From Streptomyces sp. TRM68416 (GTDB taxonomy: Bacteria; Actinomycetota; Actinomycetes; Streptomycetales; Streptomycetaceae), in contig NZ_JACVWU010000007.1 of the NCBI RefSeq assembly GCF_014596915.1, positions 124,001 through 188,000 on the forward strand: a stretch of DNA of 64,000 bases. Reading direction: 5' to 3'. The notes beneath the pieces are model-generated. The model was not told where the DNA came from and did no database searches. It saw nothing but the letters and a program-made list of their open reading frames with translations. Shown here piece by piece: positions 24,750-32,178 of this stretch. The translations under genes and the position numbers were made by a program. Numbering within the stretch: the stretch's first letter is position 1; each line of letters opens with the position of its first letter.

Positions 24750-25012
24750 CGGTACGGCCAGTCGATGCGACCGCCGATGTGAGCGCTGGTACGGCCGGCC
24801 GATACGACCGCCAAGACGGCCGGCCGTCACGATCGCCGGTACGGCCGTCGGTACGACCGCCGATGCGACCGCCGGTACGGCCGGCCGTCACCATCGCCGG
24901 TACGCCCAGCCGTCACGATCGCCCATGCGACCGCTGGTACGGCCAGCCGGTGCGAGCGCCGGTACGGCCAGCTGTCACGACCGCCGATGCGACCGGCGGT
25001 ACGACCCCCGGT
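24750..25012. repeat. Degenerate 12-13 bp tandem repeat array, non-coding
   Basis: About 20 successive units of 12-13 bases, each resembling GGTACGGCCGGCC, GTCACGATCGCC or GATGCGACCGCC, fill most of the 627-base gap between the stress-protein start (24491) and the deacetylase start (25119). The earlier part of the gap (24492-24749) is GC-rich and shows no convincing gene. Frames through the array are open on both strands only because the unit lacks stops; no ribosome site or codon bias supports translation. Confidence 0.75.
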
Positions 25013-25118
25013 CCGTGCACCCCTGCTGACGCCCCGTCATAGGCCGCCCGGGTGGAATCCCGCCGCCGCACCGGTGTCGTTGTGGTGCGTCGGGGCCCCG
25101 CCGGGCGACTGATGAGTC

Positions 25119-25967
25119 ATGCAGAAGGATCAGTTGCTCACACGGCTGCTCACGCGCCGCCGGGCCCTGCTCGCCGGAGCCGTCGCCGTAGGGGCGGCCG
25201 GCACCGGCGGACTGTTCGCGCTCGGCGGGGGCGAGAAGCCGGTGCGGGCCACCGCACCCGCCGCCGGCCCTCCGGCGCGCCGCCCGCTCAAGCCCTCCGC
25301 CTACCGCCTCCAGCCCCTGACCGGTTACGGCCCGCCCCGGTCGGCGCCCCGCCGCACGCTCGTCCGCAGCACCCCCTTGCTCCGGATGTCCGGGCGCGGC
25401 CGCACCATGGTGCTGACCTTCGACGACGGCCCCGACCCCCGCTACACCCCGGCCATCCTGGACACGCTCGCCGAGTACGACGTCCGCGCGATGTTCTTCG
25501 TGTGCGGGGAGATGGCCGCCGCCCACAAGGACCTGCTGGCCCGCATGGCCGACGAGGGCCATGTGGTCGGCAACCACACCTGGTCCCACCCCCTGCTGAC
25601 CCGCCTGAGCCGCGGTCAGATCCGCTCCCAGATGGAGCGCACCTGCGATGTCGTCGAGGAGGCGTACGGGGAGCGGCCGCAGTGGTTCCGCGCACCCTAC
25701 GGCGCCTGGAACCGGGCGGCCTTCCAGCTCGGCGCCGAACTCGGCATGGAGCCGCTGGCCTGGACCGTCGACACCCTCGACTGGACCACCCCTGGTGCCC
25801 GTACCATCTCCGCCCGGGTCGAGAACGGCGCCGCCCCCGGCGTCGTGGTGCTCTCGCACGACGCCGGGGGCGACCGTTCGCAGAGTGTCCGCGCGCTGCG
25901 GGACTATCTGCCCGAACTGCTGGACGCCGGCTACTCCGTGACGGTCCCGCGTCGGCAGTACTCCTGA
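25119..25967 (+). CDS. Secreted polysaccharide deacetylase (NodB domain)
   Basis: 282-residue exported metal-dependent deacetylase. N-terminal signal with twin arginines (TRRRALLAGAVAVGAAGTGG), a Pro-rich linker to about residue 90, then the NodB domain: motif 1 TFDDGPD (Asp102, Asp103), motif 2 HTWSHP (His153, His157), motif 3 RAPYG, and motif 5 SHDAGGDR. All catalytic and metal residues are present. Likely removes N-acetyl groups from peptidoglycan or chitin-type polymers outside the cell. ATG at 25119 follows a weak GATGAG site. It is followed by a hairpin shared with the convergent sortase gene. Confidence 0.9.
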   Translation: MQKDQLLTRLLTRRRALLAGAVAVGAAGTGGLFALGGGEKPVRATAPAAGPPARRPLKPSAYRLQPLTGYGPPRSAPRRTLVRSTPLLRMSGRGRTMVLTFDDGPDPRYTPAILDTLAEYDVRAMFFVCGEMAAAHKDLLARMADEGHVVGNHTWSHPLLTRLSRGQIRSQMERTCDVVEEAYGERPQWFRAPYGAWNRAAFQLGAELGMEPLAWTVDTLDWTTPGARTISARVENGAAPGVVVLSHDAGGDRSQSVRALRDYLPELLDAGYSVTVPRRQYS

Positions 25968-25975
25968 GCCGCGCC

Positions 25976-26011
25976 CGCCCGCCTGGTCAGCGGACCTCGA
26001 CCAGGCGGGCG
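25976..26011. terminator. Bidirectional hairpin terminator
   Basis: CGCCCGCCTGGTC (25976-25988) and GACCAGGCGGGCG (25999-26011) form a perfect 13-bp stem with a 10-base loop between the convergent deacetylase and sortase genes; it overlaps the sortase stop codon and its last codons. Confidence 0.65.
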
Positions 26012-26652
26012 AAGGCGACGACATTGCCGGCGTAGCCGTCCTGCTGGGAGAAACCGCCGCCGCAGGTGATGACGCGCAGCTCCGCGACGCCCTTGGAGGC
26101 GTAGACGCGGTCGCCGGGGAAGTTGTTCTTCTCGAACACCTCGATGCCGTAGATCTCGAACACGGCCGTCTTTCCGTCCTTGCGCGCGATCTCGACGCGG
26201 TTTCCCTTCTTCAGGGCCCCCAGTCCGTAGAACACGGCGGGGCCCTGCTTGTTGTCGACGTGGCCCACGACGACCGCGGTGCCCTTCTCGCCGGGGGACA
26301 CGGCGCCGGTGAACCAGCCGGCCAGGTTGGGGTCCTCCGGCGGCGGTGCCGCCACCCAGCCGTCCGCGTCCAGGCCGACCGGCATCATCGGCGCGTCGAC
26401 CCGGATCGCGGAGATCCTGACCCGGTCGGGCACGGCGTACGGCAGCGGATCCGGGGTGTTGGCGAAGGTGCCGCCCGGCATCCGGCTGTCGGCCGCGGCC
26501 GCCGAAGCGGGCTGCGGGGGGCCCACGTCGAATTCCCCCGAACCATTCCGAATGAGCGCGAGGCCGGTCAGCAGAACAAGCGCTATCACGCCCCAAGGAG
26601 CGCGCTTCTTCCGCTGCTGCTCCTCCTCTTCGGCCAGCTCGTACGCAGACAT
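25987..26652 (-). CDS. Class F sortase
   Basis: 221-residue membrane-bound transpeptidase. A cytoplasmic start rich in Glu/Lys/Arg precedes one membrane helix (about 19-33), then an extracellular sortase barrel. Catalytic His131 (VVGHVDN), Cys197 (VITCGGG) and Arg216 (AFARLV) are all in place. Class F enzymes attach surface proteins to the wall in actinobacteria. ATG at 26652 has GGGGAAAA just upstream. The gene is divergent from a small secreted protein with a C-terminal anchor and near a second one, which are plausible substrates, although neither shows a clear LPXTG motif. Confidence 0.9.
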   Translation of the reverse strand: MSAYELAEEEEQQRKKRAPWGVIALVLLTGLALIRNGSGEFDVGPPQPASAAAADSRMPGGTFANTPDPLPYAVPDRVRISAIRVDAPMMPVGLDADGWVAAPPPEDPNLAGWFTGAVSPGEKGTAVVVGHVDNKQGPAVFYGLGALKKGNRVEIARKDGKTAVFEIYGIEVFEKNNFPGDRVYASKGVAELRVITCGGGFSQQDGYAGNVVAFARLVEVR

Positions 26653-26996
26653 TCGCTTTTCCCCTCTCGACGCGGCCGTCGCCCCGTCATTCGCGCATAC
26701 GAGAACGCTAAGTCCGGCGCACCGAACCGGCGACGGGGCAGCAGCGAACGGGTGGCCCCGCTCCCTTTCGGCAGGCCGTGGTGAGCCATCCGAGTTGCCG
26801 TCGAAAGGAAATTTCTGACGGTCCGTGACCTGCGGTGATATCCGATTGTGCGGTGATCGTTCGGCGTGTCCTCTCACCAGGACGGACCATTGCCGAAATG
26901 CGGCCCGCCGCACGGCATCTGAGGGTTTTTCCGGGAGGCGTTTTCTCGCCGATCCACCGGGGACGGTTCCCGGGGCGCCTCCCGCGGAGGATTGAG
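26653..26996. other. Intergenic region between sortase and secreted protein genes
   Basis: 344 bases separating divergent starts, so both promoters must lie here. The sequence is noticeably less GC-rich than its neighbours (for example the stretch 26800-26960) and ends in GGAGG at 26986-26990, the ribosome site of the next gene. I see no convincing gene and no strong inverted repeat. Confidence 0.6.
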
Positions 26997-27488
26997 ATGC
27001 GCAACTCTCGTGCCCTGGCGGTGTCAGCAGTGGCGGTGGCCGCCCTCGGGCTCGCCGCACCGACGGCTGCCGCCTGGACGGAACCCAGCAACATCGTGGC
27101 TCTGCCCAGCGTCATCGCCCGCGGCGGCCAGCTGACCATCACGGTGGACGGGACGGCCTGCCAGATGCCGGGCAGCACCGTCTCGTCGTCGGCGTTCCCC
27201 ACCACCAAGCTCACCTCCATGGGAGGCTCGTCGGCGACCGCGAAGGTCACCGTCAACAGCAACGCCGCCCCGGGCACGTACGACATCACGGCCAACTGCG
27301 GTGAGAACAAGTCGCTGACCAAGCCGGGCGCCTTCACCGTCATCGGCGGTGTCCGCGGCGGTCTCGGCGGCAGCAGCTCCTCCGGGGCCACCCCCACCGA
27401 CATGGCCATCGGCGGCGGGCTCGTGGCCGCCGCGCTCCTCGGCGGCGGGCTGTTCTGGATGCGCCGCCGCTCCGAGAAGCGCATCTGA
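26997..27488 (+). CDS. Secreted protein with C-terminal membrane anchor (sortase-linked, type 1)
   Basis: 163 residues: Sec signal (MRNSRALAVSAVAVAALGLAAPTAAA), a beta-rich domain of about 90 residues with two Cys (probably a disulfide: GTACQMPG and TANCGENK), a Gly/Ser linker, a membrane helix (AIGGGLVAAALLGGGLFW) and the basic end MRRRSEKRI. ATG at 26997 with GGAGG 6 bases upstream. Layout is that of a sortase substrate or a simple membrane-anchored surface protein; the segment before the helix reads GATPTDM, not LPXTG. It shares organisation and the opening motif (P-S-I-A-x-GGQ-x-T) with the protein encoded at 27583-28116. Confidence 0.82.
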   Translation: MRNSRALAVSAVAVAALGLAAPTAAAWTEPSNIVALPSVIARGGQLTITVDGTACQMPGSTVSSSAFPTTKLTSMGGSSATAKVTVNSNAAPGTYDITANCGENKSLTKPGAFTVIGGVRGGLGGSSSSGATPTDMAIGGGLVAAALLGGGLFWMRRRSEKRI

Positions 27489-27514
27489 GCCGCACCCTCT
27501 TCGGTACCGCACGT

Positions 27515-27567
27515 CACAGGCCGTCGCCCCGGCCCCCTCCGCGAGGGGGCCGGGGCGACGGCCTGTG
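27515..27567. terminator. Strong bidirectional hairpin terminator
   Basis: Bases 27515-27539 are exactly complementary to 27543-27567, giving a 25-bp perfect stem with a 3-base CGC loop between two convergent surface-protein genes. One of the most stable hairpins in the window. Confidence 0.85.
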
Positions 27568-27582
27568 CGGGCTGCTGCGGCG

Positions 27583-28116
27583 TCAGCCGCCGTCCTCCCC
27601 GGTGCGCCGCCGGGAGAGGTGGTACGCGGCTCCGAGGGAACCCGCGATGAGCGCGGCGCCGAGGCCGATCTCCTTCAGGTCGAACCCGGCGAAGCTGCCG
27701 CCCCCGCCGGCGTGCACACCGCCCGGTGGATAGGGCTGGGGCACCGGCCGATGGGTGGGCCGGCCGGCCGAGATGGTCAGCTCCGTCGAACCGCTCACGC
27801 CGTCGCAGGCGAAGGTCACCCGGTAGACCGCGGCCGGTTTGGCGTCCCAGTCCACGACGGCCGTCGCCTGGGTCCTCCCCGCGGGGATGGTGACCGTGTC
27901 GAAGACCGCCGAGGTGACGGTCGCCGACCCCTTGCAGCCGCCGTCGCTCCGGTCGAGGCGCAGGGTGACCTGGCCGCCCGCCGCGATCGTGGAGGGCAGC
28001 ACGCTGAAGCCGAACGGCGTGATGTTGTTGTCGCCGTTCGCCTGGGCTGCCGGCGCGGTGAAGGCCAGGGCGGTCACGCCCAGCAGTGCGGCCGAAGCGA
28101 CGCGTATCGCGCGCAT
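27583..28116 (-). CDS. Secreted protein with C-terminal membrane anchor (sortase-linked, type 2)
   Basis: 177 residues: signal (RAIRVASAALLGVTALAFTAPAAQA), a domain with FSVLPSTIAAGGQVTLRLD and two Cys (GGCKGSA, TFACDGV), a Pro/His/Gly-rich linker, a membrane helix (IGLGAALIAGSLGAAYHL) and the tail SRRRTGEDGG. ATG at 28116 is preceded by GGAGGAACCACC. It resembles the converging gene at 26997-27488 in length, domain order and the PS-x-IA-x-GGQ opening, so the two are probably distant paralogues. Function unknown; a wall- or membrane-anchored surface role is inferred from topology and the nearby sortase. Confidence 0.82.
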   Translation of the reverse strand: MRAIRVASAALLGVTALAFTAPAAQANGDNNITPFGFSVLPSTIAAGGQVTLRLDRSDGGCKGSATVTSAVFDTVTIPAGRTQATAVVDWDAKPAAVYRVTFACDGVSGSTELTISAGRPTHRPVPQPYPPGGVHAGGGGSFAGFDLKEIGLGAALIAGSLGAAYHLSRRRTGEDGG

Positions 28117-28327
28117 GGTGGTTCCTCCGGGTCCCCGAGGAGCAGCTGCGGACCTGTTCCGCTTGTGCCGGAAATGCACCTCGATGACCGGAACGCTAGG
28201 AAGGTGCGCACACCTGCGCGAACGCAGTCGGGCGAATGGGGCACAGGTGTGGGCCGCACAGGGGACGCCGTTCCTGCGTCCGGGGGACCCGGACGGAGCG
28301 CCGCCCGGGTCCCCGGGTGAGCGGCCG

Positions 28328-29092
28328 TCAGCCCTTTGCGTCCGGGAAGAGGTTCAGGAACGGTTCTGCGGACGCCGTGATGCCGCGGCTGTAGGGCGCG
28401 TCGAAGTCCCAGATGAGGAAGAGCAGGAACGCGATCAGCGCGGAGAACAGCACGGCGAGGAGCACTTCCCGCGGCGTCCGTCTGATCTGCAGCGCGAGGA
28501 TCATCCCGACGGTGACTACGGCCCCGGCGATCAGCCCGAACCACACCACGCCCGGCATCGTCTCGCCGGTGGAGTTCGCGCGGGCGTTGCGCGCCTGGTC
28601 CGCTGCGGCGACCTGGTCGATCAGCGGCTGGTAGGCCTGGGCCTCGAAGTCGGTGCGCGGCTCGTAGTCGGTGACGTCCTCGCGGAGGCGCTGGAGGAGC
28701 TCGGCGCCGCGGTCGGTGACCCGGCCGTGGTCGGCCATGGTCTGCCACTCGGTGTTCACGACGTGTCCGACATAGGCGTTGACATCGTCCCGAATGCGGT
28801 CGCGCACGTCGGGCGGGTAGACGCGGACCCGCTCGTGCACCTCGTGCAGCGCGAGGGCCTCCGCCTGGACGTGGTCCTGGGCGGCGCTGCGGCCCTCCCA
28901 CACGCCCGCGATGGCCAGGCCCAGCACGATGGCGTACACCACGCCGATCCACATCGTCATGTACTCGATGACGTCCGGGGTCTCGGAAGGGTCCTCGTCG
29001 TCCGACGCGGTGCGGTGCCGTACGAAGGTGATGGCGACCACCGCGACGCAGGCGGCCAGCATCGCGAGGGTGAGAACAAGCCATTCCGGCAA
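28328..29092 (-). CDS. DUF4239-type membrane protein
   Basis: 254 residues with two N-terminal membrane helices (about 4-23 and 44-62) and two C-terminal ones (about 183-203 and 210-230), flanking a cytoplasmic or external helical segment of about 110 residues (HEVHERVRVYPPDVRD...). This layout and the motif GVWEGRSAAQDHVQAEA match the DUF4239 (bestrophin-like) family of unknown function. TTG start at 29092 with GGAGG 6 bases upstream. It lies 16 bases after the Pro-rich gene on the same strand, so the two are probably cotranscribed. Confidence 0.8.
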   Translation of the reverse strand: MPEWLVLTLAMLAACVAVVAITFVRHRTASDDEDPSETPDVIEYMTMWIGVVYAIVLGLAIAGVWEGRSAAQDHVQAEALALHEVHERVRVYPPDVRDRIRDDVNAYVGHVVNTEWQTMADHGRVTDRGAELLQRLREDVTDYEPRTDFEAQAYQPLIDQVAAADQARNARANSTGETMPGVVWFGLIAGAVVTVGMILALQIRRTPREVLLAVLFSALIAFLLFLIWDFDAPYSRGITASAEPFLNLFPDAKG

Positions 29093-29108
29093 GGGGTGCC
29101 TCCAGGGA

Positions 29109-29759
29109 TCAGCGCGGGCGGAGCGCGGCGACGGCGACCACGGCGGGCGCGGCGATGAGCAGAACGAACGTGAGGGGGTCGGTGGTGCGGTTCGGCGGTC
29201 GCTTCTGCGGCTGCGCGGCGTGGTAGCGCGGGTAGTGCACTGGGGCGACGGACGGGGGCGGGGCGGGGCGGGCCGACGGGGGTGGCTTCGGCGTGGGTGT
29301 GGGTGTGGGAGTGGGCGGGGTGGGCGAGGGGGGAGGCGGGGGCGGCGGGGGGAGGGGGGCCGCCGGCCGGGGTGCCGGTGGCGGAGGCGGCTTCGGGGTG
29401 GGCTTCGGAGTCGGTTTCGGCGGTGGGTCGGGGGTGGGTGTGGGGGTGGGCGTCGGTTTCGGCGGGGGCGGCTCGGGCGGCGGCGTGGGTGTGGGGGTCG
29501 GGGTCGGTGTGGGGGTCGGCGACGGGCACGGCGGGGGAGGCGGGGGCGGCGGCGGGCACGGGGGAGTCGGCCAGGTGGCGCTCCCGGCGACCGCGACCGC
29601 TTCCGTGCCCCCCGGCCCGGTCGAGGCGTACGCGCAGGCGTCGGCCGCGGCCGGCCCGGCCGGTACCCCCACCAGGAACCAGGTCAACGCCACCGCGGCC
29701 AACGCCCGCGCCCCGAGGGCGGATTGGGTCGTTTGGAGTGCATGCACGGCGAAGATCAT
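29109..29759 (-). CDS. Proline/threonine-rich surface protein with C-terminal anchor
   Basis: 216 residues: an N-terminal signal region ending near GPAAADA, about 110 residues of low-complexity Pro/Thr/Lys repeats (PTPTP, PPPKP, PPPPP), and a C-terminal membrane helix (FVLLIAAPAVVAVAALRPR). The Cys pair near residues 42 and 68 is the only other feature. Such polyproline stems span the peptidoglycan. The reading frame is supported by its clean signal and anchor and by the 16-base spacing to the DUF4239 gene; the start (ATG 29759) lacks a clear ribosome site. No family recognised. Confidence 0.65.
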   Translation of the reverse strand: MIFAVHALQTTQSALGARALAAVALTWFLVGVPAGPAAADACAYASTGPGGTEAVAVAGSATWPTPPCPPPPPPPPPCPSPTPTPTPTPTPTPPPEPPPPKPTPTPTPTPDPPPKPTPKPTPKPPPPPAPRPAAPLPPPPPPPPSPTPPTPTPTPTPKPPPSARPAPPPSVAPVHYPRYHAAQPQKRPPNRTTDPLTFVLLIAAPAVVAVAALRPR

Positions 29760-30064
29760 GAGGCCTGGAGGAGGCTCGCGCCCCCGCAGCCACGGGGATT
29801 GCCCCGAAGGGGGGAACTATCGTGTCCGGCTGTTTGATCGAGGGTCGCTCGCATGTCCATCGACCCGGGCGTGTGTGCGACTCGAGGGCGTGATGGCACG
29901 GGTTCCCGGGGCGTGGTGCGGCGGGTCTGCGAGGCGCGGTGTCACAGGTTTCCGAAAGAAATTTGTGAGGCGATTGAACACGACCATGGTCCCCGTGCGT
30001 ACCCAGTGTCGTGCGGCGGCGCAGCAGGGCGCTGCAACACCCTTGCGATTATGGGGAGTTGACG
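29760..30064. other. Intergenic region, divergent promoters
   Basis: 305 bases between the Pro-rich gene and the repeat lipoprotein. The part 29945-30060 is relatively A/T-rich (GAAAGAAATTTG, GATTGAACACG) and probably holds the lipoprotein promoter. A small open frame at 29853-30062 has no ribosome site or family match and I do not count it as a gene. Confidence 0.5.
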
Positions 30065-31051
30065 ATGAAGACCTCGTGGCGGAGCGCCTCGCTCGCGGTG
30101 GGCGCCGTGGCCGTACTGGCGCTGACGACGGCGTGCGGTCAGGAGAGCACCCCGCCGGCGAGCAGCCAGAACGTGGGCGCCACGGCCGCGGCGGGCGATT
30201 ACGGAAGTGCCGGTACGGGACTGGGATCGAGCGCCGACACCGGCGCCGGAGCGCAGGGAGCCCCGGCCGCGCCGGCGGATTCCGCGGGCGAGCTGTCCGT
30301 GGCCACCAACGCCGAGCTGGGCAAGGTGCTGACCGACAGCGCCGGACTGACCCTCTACCGCTTCGACAAGGACACGGCCGAGCCGCCGAAGTCGAACTGC
30401 GACGGCGACTGCGCCACGGCCTGGCCGCCGGTCCCCGCGGACGACGCCACCGCCGGCGCCGGTATCGACAAGGCGCTGCTCGGCGAGGTCATCCGGAGCG
30501 ACGGCACCAAGCAGCTGACGGTCGACGGCTGGCCCGCGTACCGGTACGCGAAGGACGTCAACGCGGGCGAGGCCAAGGGGCAGGGCGTGGGCGGCACCTG
30601 GTACGCGCTGGCCCCCGACGGCAAGAAGGCCAAGGGGGCCAAGGGGGCCAAGGAGGCGGGCCTGCCCGGCCTGTCCACCCGCAACGACCCCAAGCTCGGC
30701 GAGATCGTCGTCGACAAGAACGGCATGACGGTCTACCGCTTCCTGAAGGACACCCAGTGGCCGATGTCGACCGCGTGCACCGGTGCCTGCCTGGACAAGT
30801 GGCCCGTCGTCGCCCCGGTCGACGCCAAGGACACCAAGGGCATCGATCTGCAGGGGTCCACCCCCAACCGGGGCTACGTCGTCTTCGACCGCCCCGACGG
30901 CATCAAGCAGCAGTCCATCGACTGCGTGCCGATCTACACCTTCGCCGGTGACAAGAAGCCCGGCGACACCAACGGTCAGGGCGTCGGCGGCACCTGGTAC
31001 GCCGTCCGCCCCGACGGCAAGGCGGTCGGCGCGCCGGAGGAGAAGAAGTAG
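30065..31051 (+). CDS. Lipoprotein with tandem secreted-repeat domains (PF03640-like)
   Basis: 328-residue lipoprotein (lipobox LALTTAC), a Gly/Ala-rich linker to about 75, then repeats of the 'secreted repeat of unknown function' type. Two full modules are visible: one from LGKVLTDSAGLTLYRFDKD through CDGDCATAWPPV to GVGGTWYALAPDG, the second from LGEIVVDKNGMTVYRFLKD through CTGACLDKWPVV to GVGGTWYAVRPDG. Each has a paired C-x2-3-C. It lies in the same order relative to rmdA as a well-known S. coelicolor lipoprotein (from memory). Function unknown; the redox-like Cys pairs are suggestive only. Ends in a strong hairpin. Confidence 0.88.
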   Translation: MKTSWRSASLAVGAVAVLALTTACGQESTPPASSQNVGATAAAGDYGSAGTGLGSSADTGAGAQGAPAAPADSAGELSVATNAELGKVLTDSAGLTLYRFDKDTAEPPKSNCDGDCATAWPPVPADDATAGAGIDKALLGEVIRSDGTKQLTVDGWPAYRYAKDVNAGEAKGQGVGGTWYALAPDGKKAKGAKGAKEAGLPGLSTRNDPKLGEIVVDKNGMTVYRFLKDTQWPMSTACTGACLDKWPVVAPVDAKDTKGIDLQGSTPNRGYVVFDRPDGIKQQSIDCVPIYTFAGDKKPGDTNGQGVGGTWYAVRPDGKAVGAPEEKK

Positions 31052-31099
31052 GGAGGCGGGAAAAAGAGAGCGAGTGCCGGACGAACGGTCAGCGCGCGC

Positions 31100-31148
31100 C
31101 ACACCGGTCCGCCCCCTCCGCACCGCACGGAGGGGGCGGACCGGTGTG
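31100..31148 (+). terminator. Strong hairpin terminator after the repeat lipoprotein
   Basis: A perfect 21-bp stem (31100-31120 with 31128-31148) and a 7-base loop CACCGCA. The following 217 bases to the methyltransferase start are less GC-rich and presumably contain its promoter. Confidence 0.85.
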
Positions 31149-31365
31149 CTGTGCCGCCCCCAACTCTTCGTCCCGTTCAGCCTGATTCAGAACTCTGTGG
31201 AACGCTTCGGATGCATTTCGTAGCCGATTCGCGGGTGCACAATTCGGCACGTGCCGCAGGCAGTGACCGGGAACGGATGGTCAATTTCCGTTTCGGCTCG
31301 CTCCTTTGGCAGGCGATCAGTAGCCTCAGCTCGAACACTGGATCGCCTGAGCCTTGGAGAGATAG

Positions 31366-32178
31366 ATGGAGCGTCCCGCCTGGGCACCACGGAGCATCGA
31401 CATCTCGGTGCCGAGCGTCTCGCGAATCTACGACTACTACCTGGGCGGTTCGCACAACTTCGAGGTCGACCGGGAAGCGGCCCGCAAGGCCATGGAGTTC
31501 ATGCCGGGACTCCCCAAGATCATGCAGGCGAACCGGGCGTTCATGCGCCGCGCCGTGCGGTACGCGGCCGCCGAGGGCATCACCCAGTTCCTGGACATCG
31601 GTTCCGGCATCCCCACGTTCGGCAACGTCCACGAGGTGGCCCGGGCGGCCACCCCCGACGCGCATGTCGTCTACGTCGACAACGACCCGGTGGCCGTCGC
31701 GCACAGCCGCGCGGTGCTGGCCGGGGACGAGGCCACGGACGTCCTCGCGGCCGATCTGCGCAAGCCCCGCGAGATCCTCTCCAGCTCCCAGGTCGAGCGG
31801 CTGATCGACCTGAACCGTCCAGTGGCGCTTCTCCTCGTTGCCATACTGCACTTCGTGGAAGACACGGACGACCCGTACGGAGCGGTGGCCGAACTGCGCG
31901 ACGCGCTCGCGCCCGGCAGCCTGCTGATCCTCACGCATGCCTCGTACGAGGGAATCCCGCTGCCGACCGAGCGGGCGGAGGGCACGGTCGGCGTATACAA
32001 GGACATTCGCAACCCGCTGATCATGCGCTCGCGCGACGAGATCGCGCGGTTCTTCGAGGGGTACGACATGGTGGAACCCGGACTGGTGCCGATGCCGCAC
32101 TGGCGGCCGGACACCGCACCGGAGGAGGAGGACCCATGGGCCTTCTCCGGCTTCGCGGGCGTGGGGCGTACGGCGTGA
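31366..32178 (+). CDS. SAM-dependent methyltransferase (DUF574 type)
   Basis: 270-residue protein of the actinobacterial DUF574/Methyltransf_19 family. Conserved starting block SVSRIYDYYLGGSHNFEVDR, SAM-binding loop FLDIGSGIPT (about 80-90), acidic tip VVYVDNDPVAVAH, and the motif LLLVAILHFVED. Members are numerous in Streptomyces and their substrate is unknown. ATG at 31366. Its stop overlaps the start of rmdA (GTGA at 32175-32178), so the two are translationally coupled and the methyltransferase may act in the same c-di-GMP-linked process. Confidence 0.9.
   Translation: MERPAWAPRSIDISVPSVSRIYDYYLGGSHNFEVDREAARKAMEFMPGLPKIMQANRAFMRRAVRYAAAEGITQFLDIGSGIPTFGNVHEVARAATPDAHVVYVDNDPVAVAHSRAVLAGDEATDVLAADLRKPREILSSSQVERLIDLNRPVALLLVAILHFVEDTDDPYGAVAELRDALAPGSLLILTHASYEGIPLPTERAEGTVGVYKDIRNPLIMRSRDEIARFFEGYDMVEPGLVPMPHWRPDTAPEEEDPWAFSGFAGVGRTA

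Noticed and set aside
24750..25012. Possible CRISPR array
   Set aside because: Units are 12-13 bp and contiguous, with no unique spacers and no cas genes nearby.
24436..25029. Open frame through the 12-13 bp repeat array
   Set aside because: Arg/Thr/Ala-rich output of the repeat with no ribosome site; the array lacks stops in all frames.
29853..30062. Small 69-residue open frame
   Set aside because: No ribosome site, no domain, and it sits in the promoter region of the lipoprotein gene.
29293..30951. Gly/Arg-rich plus-strand frame over the Pro-rich gene and lipoprotein
   Set aside because: Antisense shadow of the Pro/Thr repeat; the minus frame has signal and membrane anchor and the lipoprotein has its own start.
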